Assembly: GCF_011043525.1 (NCBI RefSeq)
Contig: NZ_JAAKGO010000009.1
Coordinates: forward strand, 1-64,000
Direction: 5' to 3'
Source of the DNA: Sphingobacterium sp. SGG-5
GTDB taxonomy: Bacteria > Bacteroidota > Bacteroidia > Sphingobacteriales > Sphingobacteriaceae
Length of the DNA: 64,000 nucleotides
Shown: one piece after another, positions 29,217-39,104 of the stretch
Position numbering within the stretch: the stretch's first letter is position 1
Layout: the number at the start of each line of letters is the position of its first letter
Made by a program: the position numbers and the translations under genes
The notes under the pieces: generated by a model
Seen by the model: only the letters and a program-made list of their open reading frames with translations
What the model was told of the DNA's origin: nothing
Databases searched by the model: none

Positions 29217-29382
29217 GCCGCTCGCTGAAATGTGTGCGCTGGCGATGCTCACCTTTCTTTCCGATGTTGAAACTTTCAACCGGCCTATGGTATCCCATTA
29301 CCCGGGTGTAAACGAGGCATTTGCTGCGGTGCTGTTGATTTTGCTGCAAAATCAGGGTGCGTTCTGCTGTGTTTGTTGTCAT
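29209..29382 (-). CDS. Detached glycyl-radical domain of class III ribonucleotide reductase
   Basis: A 57-aa gene whose ATG overlaps the nrdD TGA (ATGA at 29382-29379) and whose stop overlaps the nrdG start. Its core KCLVYTRVMGYHRPVESFN and then IGKKGEHRQR matches the NrdD C-terminal tail, where E. coli has RVCGY with the radical-bearing Gly. Gly30 in RVMGY is therefore the predicted radical site. The large NrdD subunit here lacks this tail. The arrangement parallels GrcA/YfiD, a free glycyl-radical domain for pyruvate formate-lyase. Assignment rests on the short motif but is supported by exact gene position. Confidence 0.8.
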   Translation of the reverse strand: MTTNTAERTLILQQNQQHRSKCLVYTRVMGYHRPVESFNIGKKGEHRQRTHFSERHA

Positions 29383-31484
29383 GATGTATGTATTTGTGAA
29401 TGGTTGGCAAGAATGATATCGTCACACTGCGGACAATACTCATGTTCGCCCGTGAGATAGCCGTGAACCGGACAGATACTGAAGACCGGTGTGACGGTAA
29501 TATAAGGAAGTTTGAAGTTGGACAAAACCGTACGTACAAATTCGCGACATGCGTCGGGTGAGCTTATCCGTTCGCTCATATAGAGGTGGAGTACCGTACC
29601 GCCAGTATATTTGCATTGCAACTGATCCTGGAGGAGCAGGGCTTCGAAAGGGTCATCCGTATGGTCGACAGGTATCTGCGAACTATTGGTATAATAAATA
29701 TTTTCCTCCTGACCTGCTTGCAGGATTTCCGGAAATCTTTTCTTGTCTTCTTTCGCAAAACGGTAGGTTGTTCCTTCGGCAGGGGTTGCTTCGAGATTGT
29801 ACAGGTTGCCGGTTTCCTCCTGAAACTCCCGGAGACGCGTACGGATATGTTCCAAAAGTTCGGTGGCAACAGCCATTCCCCAATCGCTGACGATATTTTC
29901 CTGGTCACCCGTATAGTTACGGATCATCTCGTTCATCCCATTGACACCAATGGTAGAAAAATGATTCCGAAAATGAGAAAGATAACGTTTCGTATACGGG
30001 AAGAGACCATTGTCATAGAGCTGCTGGATAAAGCTGCGTTTCTTTTCTAAGGTGGATTTCGCGATTAACAAGAGATGATCCAATCGTTTGTAGAGTTGTT
30101 CTTTGTCACCGGGGAAGAGGTAGCCAAGTCGGGCCATATTGATCGTGACCACACCGATACTCCCGGTCATTTCGGCACTTCCAAATAGCCCGTTTCCCCG
30201 CTTAAGGAGTTCGCGTAAGTCGAGTTGTAGACGGCAGCACATGCTGCGTACTGCATTGGGTTTATACGCTTCGGGATTCTCCACTTTTTGGCCGTTTTCA
30301 TCGATGATGTATTGGCTGCCTATAAAATTCTGAAAATAAGAAGAGCCTATTTTGGCTGTGTTCTCAAATAACAGTTGGGCATTCTCACTGTGCCAGTCAA
30401 AGTCTTCGGTGATATTGACGGTGGGGATGGGAAAGGTGAACGGCTGTCCGTTGGCGTCTCCTTCCGTCATGACCGTATAGTAGGCTTTATTGATCATATC
30501 TATCTCCGGCTGAAAGTGACGATAGCAAAGATCTTCAAGATGTTGTACCCCTCTTGTACTAGCGGCTTGTAAAAGACACACGTCCTGTATATTTTCGAAG
30601 AGGTGCCTTCCTCCACGTGTCGGAATCTGATCCTGTAAATCTTCCGGAACATTCCAATCTAAAGTAATGTTGGTAAAAGGTGATTGCCCCCAACGCGCAG
30701 GGACATTCAGATTATAGACAAAACTACGTACCGCTTTCAATACGGCTGTGTAGTCCAGTTGGTCTTTAAAGACGTAAGGAGCAAGGTACGTGTCGAAAGA
30801 ACTGAATGCCTGTGCTCCGGCCCATTCACTTTGGAGTATGCCTAAGAAATTAGCCATTTGCCCTAACGCTTCTCTAAAATGGGATGGAGGGCGACTTTCT
30901 ACACGTCCTCGTACGCCGTTGAAGCCTTCGTCCAGCAACACCCGCAAACTCCATCCCGCACAATATCCGGTAAGACAATCAAGATCATGGATGTGCAGGT
31001 CACCGTTGCGGTGGGCATAGCCTTCTTCCTTGCTGTAAATTTTGTCCAGCCAGTAATTGGCGATGATTTTTCCGGCCGTATTGTTGATCAGCCCTGCATT
31101 AGAATAAGAGGTGTTGGCGTTCGCGTTAATGCGCCAGTCGGTTTGAAAAATATATTCCTCGACAGTTTGACTGCTGTCGACATAAGTCGTGTCATCATTA
31201 AGCCCGTCAATATGCTCACGTTGGAGTTTGCGTGTATGCCGATACAGCATAAAGGATTTCATCACTTCGAAATATCCCATTTCGTAGAGACGTCTTTCGA
31301 TATTGTTTTGGATTTCTTCAACGCTCCAGGTATCCTTTTCATAGAGGTCGTTGACAATAGCGTCGAATACCCGCCCATCGATGGGGTGGGCGACGCTTTG
31401 GAAACCTTTATGAATGGCATCCTGTATTTTGTAAGTTTGTAGAGGCTCATAGCTTCCGTTTCTTTTGATCACATATTTTTCCAT
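29379..31484 (-). CDS. nrdD: Anaerobic ribonucleoside-triphosphate reductase NrdD, large part
   Basis: A 701-aa cytoplasmic enzyme reducing NTPs to dNTPs without oxygen. An N-terminal ATP-cone (YVIKRNGSYEPLQTYKIQDAIHKGFQ region, about 1-90) gives allosteric control. The body contains RDGDLHIHDLD-type sequence (HRNGDLHIHDLDCLTGYCAGWS), GGRHLFENIQDVCLLQ and the GSIGVVTINMARLGY segment. Near the C-terminus CPVHGYLTGEHEYCPQC is the zinc site. The usual RVxGY glycyl-radical tail is missing and is encoded by the overlapping 57-aa gene. Operon order is nrdD, tail gene, nrdG. Confidence 0.93.
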   Translation of the reverse strand: MEKYVIKRNGSYEPLQTYKIQDAIHKGFQSVAHPIDGRVFDAIVNDLYEKDTWSVEEIQNNIERRLYEMGYFEVMKSFMLYRHTRKLQREHIDGLNDDTTYVDSSQTVEEYIFQTDWRINANANTSYSNAGLINNTAGKIIANYWLDKIYSKEEGYAHRNGDLHIHDLDCLTGYCAGWSLRVLLDEGFNGVRGRVESRPPSHFREALGQMANFLGILQSEWAGAQAFSSFDTYLAPYVFKDQLDYTAVLKAVRSFVYNLNVPARWGQSPFTNITLDWNVPEDLQDQIPTRGGRHLFENIQDVCLLQAASTRGVQHLEDLCYRHFQPEIDMINKAYYTVMTEGDANGQPFTFPIPTVNITEDFDWHSENAQLLFENTAKIGSSYFQNFIGSQYIIDENGQKVENPEAYKPNAVRSMCCRLQLDLRELLKRGNGLFGSAEMTGSIGVVTINMARLGYLFPGDKEQLYKRLDHLLLIAKSTLEKKRSFIQQLYDNGLFPYTKRYLSHFRNHFSTIGVNGMNEMIRNYTGDQENIVSDWGMAVATELLEHIRTRLREFQEETGNLYNLEATPAEGTTYRFAKEDKKRFPEILQAGQEENIYYTNSSQIPVDHTDDPFEALLLQDQLQCKYTGGTVLHLYMSERISSPDACREFVRTVLSNFKLPYITVTPVFSICPVHGYLTGEHEYCPQCDDIILANHSQIHTS

Positions 31485-31526
31485 GACATGACGTTATTGA
31501 GATAAGGGCCTTTTGAAAGGGTCTAA

Positions 31527-31576
31527 CAAAGCTAAACACGAAGTACATTTTATTTTATGACCCGAGACATAAAATG
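31527..31576 (-). promoter_or_regulatory. Promoter region of the anaerobic nrd operon
   Basis: On the minus strand TAGCTTTG (31527-31534) matches TAnnTTTG. Upstream of it, CATTTTAT (31546-31553) and ATAAAATG (31569-31576) form an inverted repeat with 8-bp arms and a 15-base spacer. A regulator site for oxygen or dNTP control is possible; it does not match the NrdR box I remember. Confidence 0.4.
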
Positions 31577-31586
31577 GAACAAGTAA

Positions 31587-31633
31587 AAAATTTTTGGACA
31601 GGTTTTACTTTTTTTCTTGTTTTTATATTTGAA
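31587..31633 (+). promoter_or_regulatory. Shared 47-bp promoter-like element, copy 1
   Basis: Starts AAAATTTTTGGACAGGTTTT, continues through a T-rich tract and ends TATATTTGAA, 20 bases before the fecR ATG. A closely similar element with identical spacing lies at 39742-39788. The conserved GGACAGG and the downstream TATrTTT block could be the -33 and -7 parts of an ECF-sigma promoter. TATATTTG also fits the housekeeping -7 box. Confidence 0.55.
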
Positions 31634-31652
31634 GTTGGAAAAGCATTAAAAA

Positions 31653-32855
31653 ATGGGCATACAATCGGACATTCCAGAGTTGATTTATAAGAAGTTGCAG
31701 GGTATTATCACGCCTGACGAACGAGCTGTGCTGGAGCGTTGGGCTGATAGTGCGGCGGAAAATCGTAGACTTTTGGACCAGCTCCTTGAGGAAGAACAAT
31801 TGATGGCTGACGTAAAAGCGTTTGATGCATTGTGGGAAGGAAATGTCGGGATAAAAAGACACAGGAAAATGGAAAGAGCTGTACTGTCCCGAATTGCTAT
31901 TCCACTACACAACAGATGGAGAAGAGGGCTGCTTTATGCTGCTGTTATCGTCTGTGTTGCCGTGGTGACCGTTTTAATGCTTTATAAGTTGCCTCTTCCG
32001 GTAATGCAGCAGGAAGAGGTACTAACTGTTGGAACAATGGATAAACAGGCTGCTGAAAAAGATGCTGTTGTATTGACATGGGAGGACGGACAGCAGATCG
32101 GCCTGAGCGTCGAACAAGGGGGAATCGTGATGGGCGACAAAAAAATTCTCTACGGAGACAATACTGCGGTGGCGGGCGATAAAGCGATCAGCGATTTATT
32201 TCAGGAAGAGCTTCGGCAGTTAAAACTTACAACACCACAACAAACAATATACAGCGTAATTCTTGCCGATGGTACCAAAGTCTGGCTCAATGCCAAGAGT
32301 ATACTTCGCTATCCGAGCAGGTTTGTGGGCAATGAACGTATCGTAGAACTGGAGGGAGAAGCTTTTTTTGATGTAACTTCCCATAACGCACAGGACGGTA
32401 GCGATAAGATGCCATTTATCGTGAAAACCAGAGGGCAACGTGTTGAAGTGTTGGGTACACAGTTCAATATATCCGCTTACGAGAAAAATGCAGAAACGAT
32501 AACTACGCTGGTGGAAGGGGTTGTTCGTGTTAGTTCATTGGACAACGTCATGCTCAAACCAAACGAACAAAGCTTGTGCGGTGCGAACGGTCGCATCTCG
32601 GTAAAAGCCGTAGATGTTGCTCCGTTCGTAGCTTGGACGAAAGGGTATTTCTATTTCAAGAATACGTCTTTCGAGCAGGTAATAGATCAAATAGCCCATT
32701 GGTACAATATGGACATCCAATGGAAAAATGAAAAACCTAAAGAAACTTTTACGGGTAAGATAAATAAGAATTCATCGCTTCAATCCGTAGTCGATTTATT
32801 AAATGCATCCAATGTCAAGTTACATATACAGGGGCAGTACCTAGTTGTGGAATGA
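31653..32855 (+). CDS. FecR-family anti-sigma factor
   Basis: A 400-aa inner-membrane protein. The N-terminal cytoplasmic helices (about 1-85) bind the ECF sigma factor, a transmembrane segment lies at about 91-111 (GLLYAAVIVCVAVVTVLML), the FecR domain at about 190-290 (LADGTKVWLNAKSILRYP, VELEGEAFFDV, VLGTQFNISAYE) and DUF4974 at about 325-398 (FKNTSFEQVIDQIAHWYN). In such systems the STN domain of SusC signals to FecR, which releases the sigma factor. The next gene encodes exactly such a SusC. The sigma gene, usually just before fecR, is instead at 39105. Confidence 0.93.
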   Translation: MGIQSDIPELIYKKLQGIITPDERAVLERWADSAAENRRLLDQLLEEEQLMADVKAFDALWEGNVGIKRHRKMERAVLSRIAIPLHNRWRRGLLYAAVIVCVAVVTVLMLYKLPLPVMQQEEVLTVGTMDKQAAEKDAVVLTWEDGQQIGLSVEQGGIVMGDKKILYGDNTAVAGDKAISDLFQEELRQLKLTTPQQTIYSVILADGTKVWLNAKSILRYPSRFVGNERIVELEGEAFFDVTSHNAQDGSDKMPFIVKTRGQRVEVLGTQFNISAYEKNAETITTLVEGVVRVSSLDNVMLKPNEQSLCGANGRISVKAVDVAPFVAWTKGYFYFKNTSFEQVIDQIAHWYNMDIQWKNEKPKETFTGKINKNSSLQSVVDLLNASNVKLHIQGQYLVVE

Positions 32856-32925
32856 TAAGTGACAAGACTGACCGAATATAATATGAAGAAAGATGATGTA
32901 GTAGGATAATAAAACCTAAATACTG

Positions 32926-35900
32926 ATGATAAATTATGATGTCAATTCATTGAGAAATCAAAAGTCTCAAAGAGTTTTCCGATTATTGCGAATGATGAAG
33001 CTATCTGTTCTATTGTTATTTTTCATAAGTATGCATATCAGTGCAACAGCTTGGTCGCAGACGGTGACACTGAAAGTAACGGACCAACCATTGACTAAAG
33101 TTTTTGAATCTATAGAGAAACAGACAGGCTATATGATCGTGTATAACGATCGTTATGTCAGATCCGATGTATTGGTAAGTGTTGATGTACATAATAGCCC
33201 TTTAAGGCAAGTCTTGGATCGCGTATTGACCCCGCTTTCGCTCATATATCTGATCAAGGAGAAAAACATAGCAATCCGAACGAAGGGGGAAACCAAAGGT
33301 GACCAGCAACAAACAGTGAGTGGCACCGTGATCGATGACAAAGGTGAACCTCTGGTCGGTGTGCTTATCAAGATAAAGAATACGCAGGTCAGTGCGCTGT
33401 CTCAAGCCAACGGTAATTTTACTATTGATATCCCCGATAATGACGCAGTATTGGTTTTCAGCTTTGTGGGTTTTGCATCACAGGAGCGGAAGGTAGGGCG
33501 GCATCAAACAATACATATAAGACTCATTCCCGAAGTCTCCAAGTTGGACGAGGTCGTCGTCATAGGCTACGGGGCTACCGTATCACGACGGGATCTGACG
33601 GGGGCCGTAGGTACAGCCGATATGGCGGATATGCAAGTAGCACCGGTGGCCTCTTTCGAGCAGGCACTTGCAGGGCGGCTGGCCGGTGTACAGGTCTTAT
33701 CCAATGACGGGCAGCCGGGCGAAGAGGGAATCAGTATCACTATTCGTGGGCAGAATTCATTAACTCAAGATAATTCTCCCTTATTTGTCGTAGATGGTTT
33801 CCCGATGGAAGATTTTGATGCGGCCTCACTGTCTATAGATGATATCGAATCAATAGATATATTAAAGGATGCGTCGGCATCGGCCATTTATGGTGCCAGA
33901 GGAGCCAATGGTGTTATTGTTATCCAGACAAAAAAAGGGAAAATAGGCGATCCTGTTATAGATTATTCTGCTACACTGGGCTTTCAGGAAATAACGAAAA
34001 GAATGGACTTGTTGAGTCCTTATGAGTTTGTGAAATATCAGATCGAAAGAAGCGCCACGAATAGAGCCAAATATATACCGGCAGATTTGGCGGAGACCGA
34101 TCCGGACTACGACCCGGATGGAAATACATTGGAATCGTATAAAAATATAAAAGGTATCGACTGGCAGAACGAGCTTTTTAGACAAGGGAATTTGCAAAGA
34201 CATAATTTATCGATAAGAGGGGGTAACCAACAGACTAAATATGTTTTTTCGGGATCTGTCTACAATCATCATGGGGTGATTTTAAACACGGGTTCATCTC
34301 GATATCAGGGACGGGTTTCTATAGATCAGAAGCTTGCAAAAAAGCTGGACGGCAGTTTAAGGATAAACTTTAGCCGAAATAATTCTTATGGACAGTTGGC
34401 CAAAGAAAGTCCAATAAGCAGTCAGGCGAGCAGCAATTTGCTTTTTGGGGCTTGGGGTTACCGTCCTGTGACCGGAAGGGAAACAGAAGAAGATGATGTG
34501 GATTATGACTTTATCGAAGATTTCACGGATGAGGAGACCACCTGGATCTACGACTACAGAGTCAATCCTGTTATCTCTGCCGAGAATACTTACCGGGAAA
34601 GTAAGGTCGATAATCTAAATTTCAACGGCAATATTGATTATAAGATTTTAAAAGACTTCAGCCTCAAAGTCACGTTAGGGTTTGATAAAAGACAAACCGA
34701 TATCGAAAACTTTTATAACTCGCAAACTGCAAGAGGATCATCAAAATTCCGGGTTAACACGAGAGGTGTTCAGGGGAATATAGCTATTGTTGACAGAGAG
34801 GTCTGGACAAACTCGTCTATACTCCACTATAGAAAGAGATTTAACAAGCGAAATAGCTTAGATGCGCTCCTTGGATACGAAATACAGGCAGCGGATAATT
34901 CCAGGATAGGCTTAGCTAATCAGCAGATACCTAACGAATCGCTGGGTATAAGTGGTATGGACGAAGGTGTGACGCTGAATAATACCGTAGCGTATTCGAG
35001 TTCGGCGTTGGGCTCGTTGATAAGCAGGGTTAACTATAACTATCTTTCCCGTTATCTTTTCACAGCCACATTCCGAACAGATGTTTCTTCGAAATTTGCA
35101 CCGGGCAATCGGACAGCCTACTTCCCGTCAGGGGCGTTTGCCTGGAGGATGGGGCAGGAAAAATTCATGAAGAAAAGTCGATTGATAAGCGATGCCAAGC
35201 TTCGCATGAGCTACGGTATCACGGGAAATAACAGGGTAACAGATTTTGCGTATTTATCACCCATTGTGGGTACTACAATAACTGAATCATATTCCTGGAA
35301 TAATCAAGAACCGGAACCGGGGATGTACACGGGCAGCTTAGGAAATAAAGATCTGAAGTGGGAGACGACCTCCCAGCTTAATTTGGGCTACGATATCTCC
35401 TTTCTGAAAAACAAAATCTCGTTAACGATGGATGTTTACCGTAAAACAACATATGATTTGTTGTTGAATGCGAATGTGCCCTATAGTTTTGGTTACCAAA
35501 GGGCCTATAAAAACATGGGTAAAATAGGTAATGATGGATTAGAGGTTGCTGTAAATACGGTCAATATCCGAAACGAAAATTTTGATTGGAGGAGCAGCAT
35601 CAATATCTCATTTAATAGGAATAAAATCCTGGCACTGTCCGAAGATGAGCAGAAGATGTTCAGCAGAATCACCTGGGCAGCAAACTATAACGCTACATAT
35701 TTGTATGCTGCAGAAGTAGGAGGACCAGCGGCCATGTTTATAGGTCAGGTGTTTGATGGCGTGTACCAGTATACGGATTTTGAAGAAGTAGCTCCCGGTA
35801 AATATTATTTAAAAATGGGGATTCCCTATACGGGGACGAACCGGGACGCTATTCGGCCCGGTGATATTAAGTATAAAGACCTGAATGGGGATGGCGTTAT

Positions 35901-36435
35901 TAACGAATATGACATTACGATAATCGGTAATCCGAACCCAAAACATAGTGGAGGCTTTGTCAACAATTTTAAGTACAAAAATTTTAGTCTAAATGTGTTT
36001 TTACAATGGGTCTATGGCAATGACGTATTTAATGGCAACAGGATTTATTTGGAAGGAAATCCATCGAATGTGCCAAATTTAAACCAGTTTGCTACTTATG
36101 CGGATAGATGGACACCGGAAAACCAAAGCAATACGATGTTTAGATCCGGTGGTTATGGTCCGGCATACTACTCATCACGCGTGATTGAAGATGGTTCTTT
36201 TTTAAGGTTAAAAACCGTGTCCTTTGGGTATGAAATCCCCAAGCAATGGCTTGAAAATATCAAAATAACCCGAATGGATATTTCTTTCGTAGCACAGAAT
36301 CTTTTTACCTGGACGACGTATTCGGGTATGGATCCGGAGGTGTCTGCACGTCATTCGACACTTACCCCGGGATTCGATTTTTCGGCTTATCCGCGCGCTA
36401 GGACGATTGCGTTTACTTGGAAAACTACTTTTTAA
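32926..36435 (+). CDS. SusC-like TonB-dependent transporter with STN signalling domain
   Basis: A 1169-aa outer-membrane protein. After a long N-region the hydrophobic signal starts at MKLSVLLLFF and ends near TAWSQ. An STN domain (about 45-120, VTLKVTDQPLTKVFESIEKQ) is followed by a carboxypeptidase-regulatory-like domain (about 125-205), DEVVVIGYG, a plug (ASASAIYGARGANGVIV) and the barrel ending AFTWKTTF. The STN domain relays substrate occupancy to FecR. It pairs with the SusD gene 10 bases downstream. Substrate is not deducible from sequence. Confidence 0.95.
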   Translation: MINYDVNSLRNQKSQRVFRLLRMMKLSVLLLFFISMHISATAWSQTVTLKVTDQPLTKVFESIEKQTGYMIVYNDRYVRSDVLVSVDVHNSPLRQVLDRVLTPLSLIYLIKEKNIAIRTKGETKGDQQQTVSGTVIDDKGEPLVGVLIKIKNTQVSALSQANGNFTIDIPDNDAVLVFSFVGFASQERKVGRHQTIHIRLIPEVSKLDEVVVIGYGATVSRRDLTGAVGTADMADMQVAPVASFEQALAGRLAGVQVLSNDGQPGEEGISITIRGQNSLTQDNSPLFVVDGFPMEDFDAASLSIDDIESIDILKDASASAIYGARGANGVIVIQTKKGKIGDPVIDYSATLGFQEITKRMDLLSPYEFVKYQIERSATNRAKYIPADLAETDPDYDPDGNTLESYKNIKGIDWQNELFRQGNLQRHNLSIRGGNQQTKYVFSGSVYNHHGVILNTGSSRYQGRVSIDQKLAKKLDGSLRINFSRNNSYGQLAKESPISSQASSNLLFGAWGYRPVTGRETEEDDVDYDFIEDFTDEETTWIYDYRVNPVISAENTYRESKVDNLNFNGNIDYKILKDFSLKVTLGFDKRQTDIENFYNSQTARGSSKFRVNTRGVQGNIAIVDREVWTNSSILHYRKRFNKRNSLDALLGYEIQAADNSRIGLANQQIPNESLGISGMDEGVTLNNTVAYSSSALGSLISRVNYNYLSRYLFTATFRTDVSSKFAPGNRTAYFPSGAFAWRMGQEKFMKKSRLISDAKLRMSYGITGNNRVTDFAYLSPIVGTTITESYSWNNQEPEPGMYTGSLGNKDLKWETTSQLNLGYDISFLKNKISLTMDVYRKTTYDLLLNANVPYSFGYQRAYKNMGKIGNDGLEVAVNTVNIRNENFDWRSSINISFNRNKILALSEDEQKMFSRITWAANYNATYLYAAEVGGPAAMFIGQVFDGVYQYTDFEEVAPGKYYLKMGIPYTGTNRDAIRPGDIKYKDLNGDGVINEYDITIIGNPNPKHSGGFVNNFKYKNFSLNVFLQWVYGNDVFNGNRIYLEGNPSNVPNLNQFATYADRWTPENQSNTMFRSGGYGPAYYSSRVIEDGSFLRLKTVSFGYEIPKQWLENIKITRMDISFVAQNLFTWTTYSGMDPEVSARHSTLTPGFDFSAYPRARTIAFTWKTTF

Positions 36436-36445
36436 TGTAGAGAAT

Positions 36446-38029
36446 ATGAAATATTTGATGAACTGCTTTTTGATTACATGTATATTGGTGCTATTCGTAG
36501 GGTGTAATAAACTGTTTGATACACAGCCGGAGGATTTTGTAGATCAAGAACAGTTTTATCAGACCGAGCAGCAATTGAACAATGCCTTGGTAGCAGTATA
36601 TAGCCACTTAGGCAAAGGCGAATTGTATGGCGGAAGAATGATTGCCAGACTGGGAATGGATGGAGACGAAGCATTTTACAATTCAAGCCTATTTACAGGG
36701 GTTTTAAATAATAGTATTATCCCGACAGACTCTTATATAACCGGTTTTTGGAGAGTTTGTTATGAAGCCATCAACAGGGCAAACCTATTGTTGAAATATA
36801 TCGACAGACCGGTTATGAGCGAAAAAAATAGGGATATAATTAAAGGTGAAGCCTTGTTTTTGCGGGGATATTATTACCTGTTGCTCACTAGCAATTTCGG
36901 GGACGTTCCTTTAATTCTTGAACCAAGTCTATCGGCTTCTCAGACCACCCAGATTTTGCAGACAAAAAGTAAAGATGTTTACGAGCAGATTATTACGGAC
37001 ATGACCGCAGCTCAGGGCATGGTATTGACGGCCTCAGAGGTTGGATTTGGTGGTAGAATTAACCGATCCGCCGTACAGGGTATTTTATCCAGAGTTTGCT
37101 TGTATATGGCCGGAAACCCGGTTAATGATGTGTCAAAATATGAAGACGCTAGAGCGTGGGCTGATAGTGTAATAACTTCGGGGCAACATGAGCTGAATAC
37201 GAGTTATTCCGACGTATTTAAAAATTATGCCAAGGATGTTTACAATATCAAAGAGAGTATTTTGGAAGTAGAGTTCTATGGAAATTCCGAAGGTATTTAT
37301 TCAGAAGGGGGTACAGTAGGTAACGCCAATGGTATCCGATATACGGGAGATGACACGGACTACGGTAGAGCCGATGGTTATTTAAATATCACCCCGAACT
37401 TGTGGGAGCTTTATCCGGATGCCAATAGTTTGACGTCTCCGGATTTGAGAAGAGACTGGTCCATCGCACCATTTTCGTTATCAGGTGACCCTGCTGTTGA
37501 AAAACCGTGGACTGTTTCGCAGATATTAAACAGGTTTCCGGGTAAATTTCGCCGTTTTTATGAGGAAGTATTACCAAAAACCAGCAGTTCACCTCAAAAT
37601 TTCCCCCTGTTACGCTATGCTGATGTGTTGCTGATGTACGCCGAAGCTGATAATTATTTAAACCAAGGGCCCACACCTGAGGCGTTGGAGGCTTTTAATC
37701 AGGTTAAAAGGAGAGCTTATGGTCTGCCGGTAAAAGATGCAAGTGTGTTAGATTTAGATATGTCTATTTCTTACGCTGATTTCCTGGAGGAGATAAAAAA
37801 TGAAAGATCGAGGGAACTCAGTTTTGAATGTCTGCGGAAGAGGGATCTGGTGAGATGGGGTGATTATATGAAGAATATGAAGGCCGTCTATTTGCAGGTA
37901 GTAGATTTGGACCCCACTTCAAGAGCCGTATCTTATTTCGGAAACGTAACGGACCGTGATGTGCTGTGGCCCATACCTGCTTACGGAATGGGTGTAAATT
38001 CTTCGTTGGTTCAAAACTATGGGTGGTAA
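36446..38029 (+). CDS. SusD/RagB-family lipoprotein
   Basis: About 527 aa from the ATG at 36446; a longer frame overlaps susC. Lipoprotein signal ending LFVGCNKLFD. SusD motifs include GEALFLRGYYYLLLTSNFGDVP, LRYADVLLMYAEADNYLNQG and the C-terminal ERSRELSFECLRKRDLVRWG. It acts as the glycan-binding lid for the preceding SusC at the cell surface. Confidence 0.95.
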   Translation: MKYLMNCFLITCILVLFVGCNKLFDTQPEDFVDQEQFYQTEQQLNNALVAVYSHLGKGELYGGRMIARLGMDGDEAFYNSSLFTGVLNNSIIPTDSYITGFWRVCYEAINRANLLLKYIDRPVMSEKNRDIIKGEALFLRGYYYLLLTSNFGDVPLILEPSLSASQTTQILQTKSKDVYEQIITDMTAAQGMVLTASEVGFGGRINRSAVQGILSRVCLYMAGNPVNDVSKYEDARAWADSVITSGQHELNTSYSDVFKNYAKDVYNIKESILEVEFYGNSEGIYSEGGTVGNANGIRYTGDDTDYGRADGYLNITPNLWELYPDANSLTSPDLRRDWSIAPFSLSGDPAVEKPWTVSQILNRFPGKFRRFYEEVLPKTSSSPQNFPLLRYADVLLMYAEADNYLNQGPTPEALEAFNQVKRRAYGLPVKDASVLDLDMSISYADFLEEIKNERSRELSFECLRKRDLVRWGDYMKNMKAVYLQVVDLDPTSRAVSYFGNVTDRDVLWPIPAYGMGVNSSLVQNYGW

Positions 38030-38047
38030 ATCTAAAATACAGAAGTT

Positions 38048-38983
38048 ATGAAATGGATTAGTGCATTGCTGATATTAGTGATTATTTCTTCATGCAGTAA
38101 GGTAGACTTTAAAACTGCTGAACTCGAAGTGTATGTAGACGATACCGCGTATAAAGTCGGTGACCCCATATTTTTTAACATTAAAAGTAATGCGGACAAT
38201 ATCGTTTTTTATTCTGGTGTAGCCTATGGCGATACATTAAACGAATACAAATCCAGGGACGGCAGAGAGATACCGATAGAAAATTTGAAAATGTCATTCA
38301 GTACCAAGCTGGGGACTGCCGGCACGCAGGTAGATCAGTTGCGGATTCTGGTTTCTACAGATTTTAATGGTATATATTCAGAAGAAAATGTCGATTTGGC
38401 ACAATGGATAGATATTACTTCGGAATTTACCCTATCTACATCCACTGCAGTAGTTAATAGTGGCGAACATCGTTTAAACCAATATACGGAACCAGGAAAA
38501 CCGCTGTATGTTTGTTTTAAATATATCGCAAGACCTAGGACAACCTATAAAACGGCACGAGATGTAACGATCAGCGAATTTCTGATAACGAATGAAGGCG
38601 GGTACGGAAAGCATGATGTTGTTACTTTTACAAGATCGGGCTTTGCCGCGGCAACGGCTGTACGAAAAGGGAATTTCACACCGACTGAGGGAAGGACTGT
38701 TTTCTCTAATACATCTATACAGCTAAGAGCTAATAATGCTGCCGGGACAACAGATGAGTATACCGAAACTTGGGTTATTTCCAAGCCGATTAATACCGAT
38801 TTTCTAAACTTAGGCCCTGATGCGTCTATTCCCTTAAAGGGATATAAGGAACTGAAACAGGAAGCATTTTATTATACTTATTACAGACCCGGTGCCTATA
38901 CCGCGACATTTGTAGCATTCAACATGAATAAAGACGAGATAAGTTCGGTTGTCAAAGAGATAGACATTAAAGTGGGCCGTTAG
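38048..38983 (+). CDS. DUF5017-containing lipoprotein
   Basis: A 311-aa lipoprotein (IISSCSKVDF). Residues 30-75 form a small Ig-like strand region. About 95-260 matches the DUF5017 pattern seen twice more in this locus: LRILVSTDFNGIYSEENVDLAQWIDIT, a VNSGEHRL strand and the EPGKPLYVCFKY segment. A C-terminal beta domain (about 280-311) follows. Position after SusD is that of a SusE-like surface glycan-binding protein, which is the probable role, though no ligand is known to me. Confidence 0.8.
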   Translation: MKWISALLILVIISSCSKVDFKTAELEVYVDDTAYKVGDPIFFNIKSNADNIVFYSGVAYGDTLNEYKSRDGREIPIENLKMSFSTKLGTAGTQVDQLRILVSTDFNGIYSEENVDLAQWIDITSEFTLSTSTAVVNSGEHRLNQYTEPGKPLYVCFKYIARPRTTYKTARDVTISEFLITNEGGYGKHDVVTFTRSGFAAATAVRKGNFTPTEGRTVFSNTSIQLRANNAAGTTDEYTETWVISKPINTDFLNLGPDASIPLKGYKELKQEAFYYTYYRPGAYTATFVAFNMNKDEISSVVKEIDIKVGR

Positions 38984-39104
38984 TTTTGGATTCGGCAAAG
39001 AACTCTCTATATTTAACTTTATAATCATTTGATGGAAACTTCGTTTTTGTGGTCAGGTTATCGAGTTGTATTCACTTTGTTCGTTGTATTAAATTGCTGA
39101 TGCA

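Noticed and set aside
29285-29539. Reverse-strand 84-codon frame between nrdD and nrdG
   Set aside because: It overlaps the true 57-aa glycyl-radical gene and the end of nrdD in another frame and has no family motif.
31546-31576. NrdR box upstream of nrdD
   Set aside because: The inverted repeat CATTTTAT/ATAAAATG does not match the NrdR consensus I remember; it is reported only as an unassigned palindrome.
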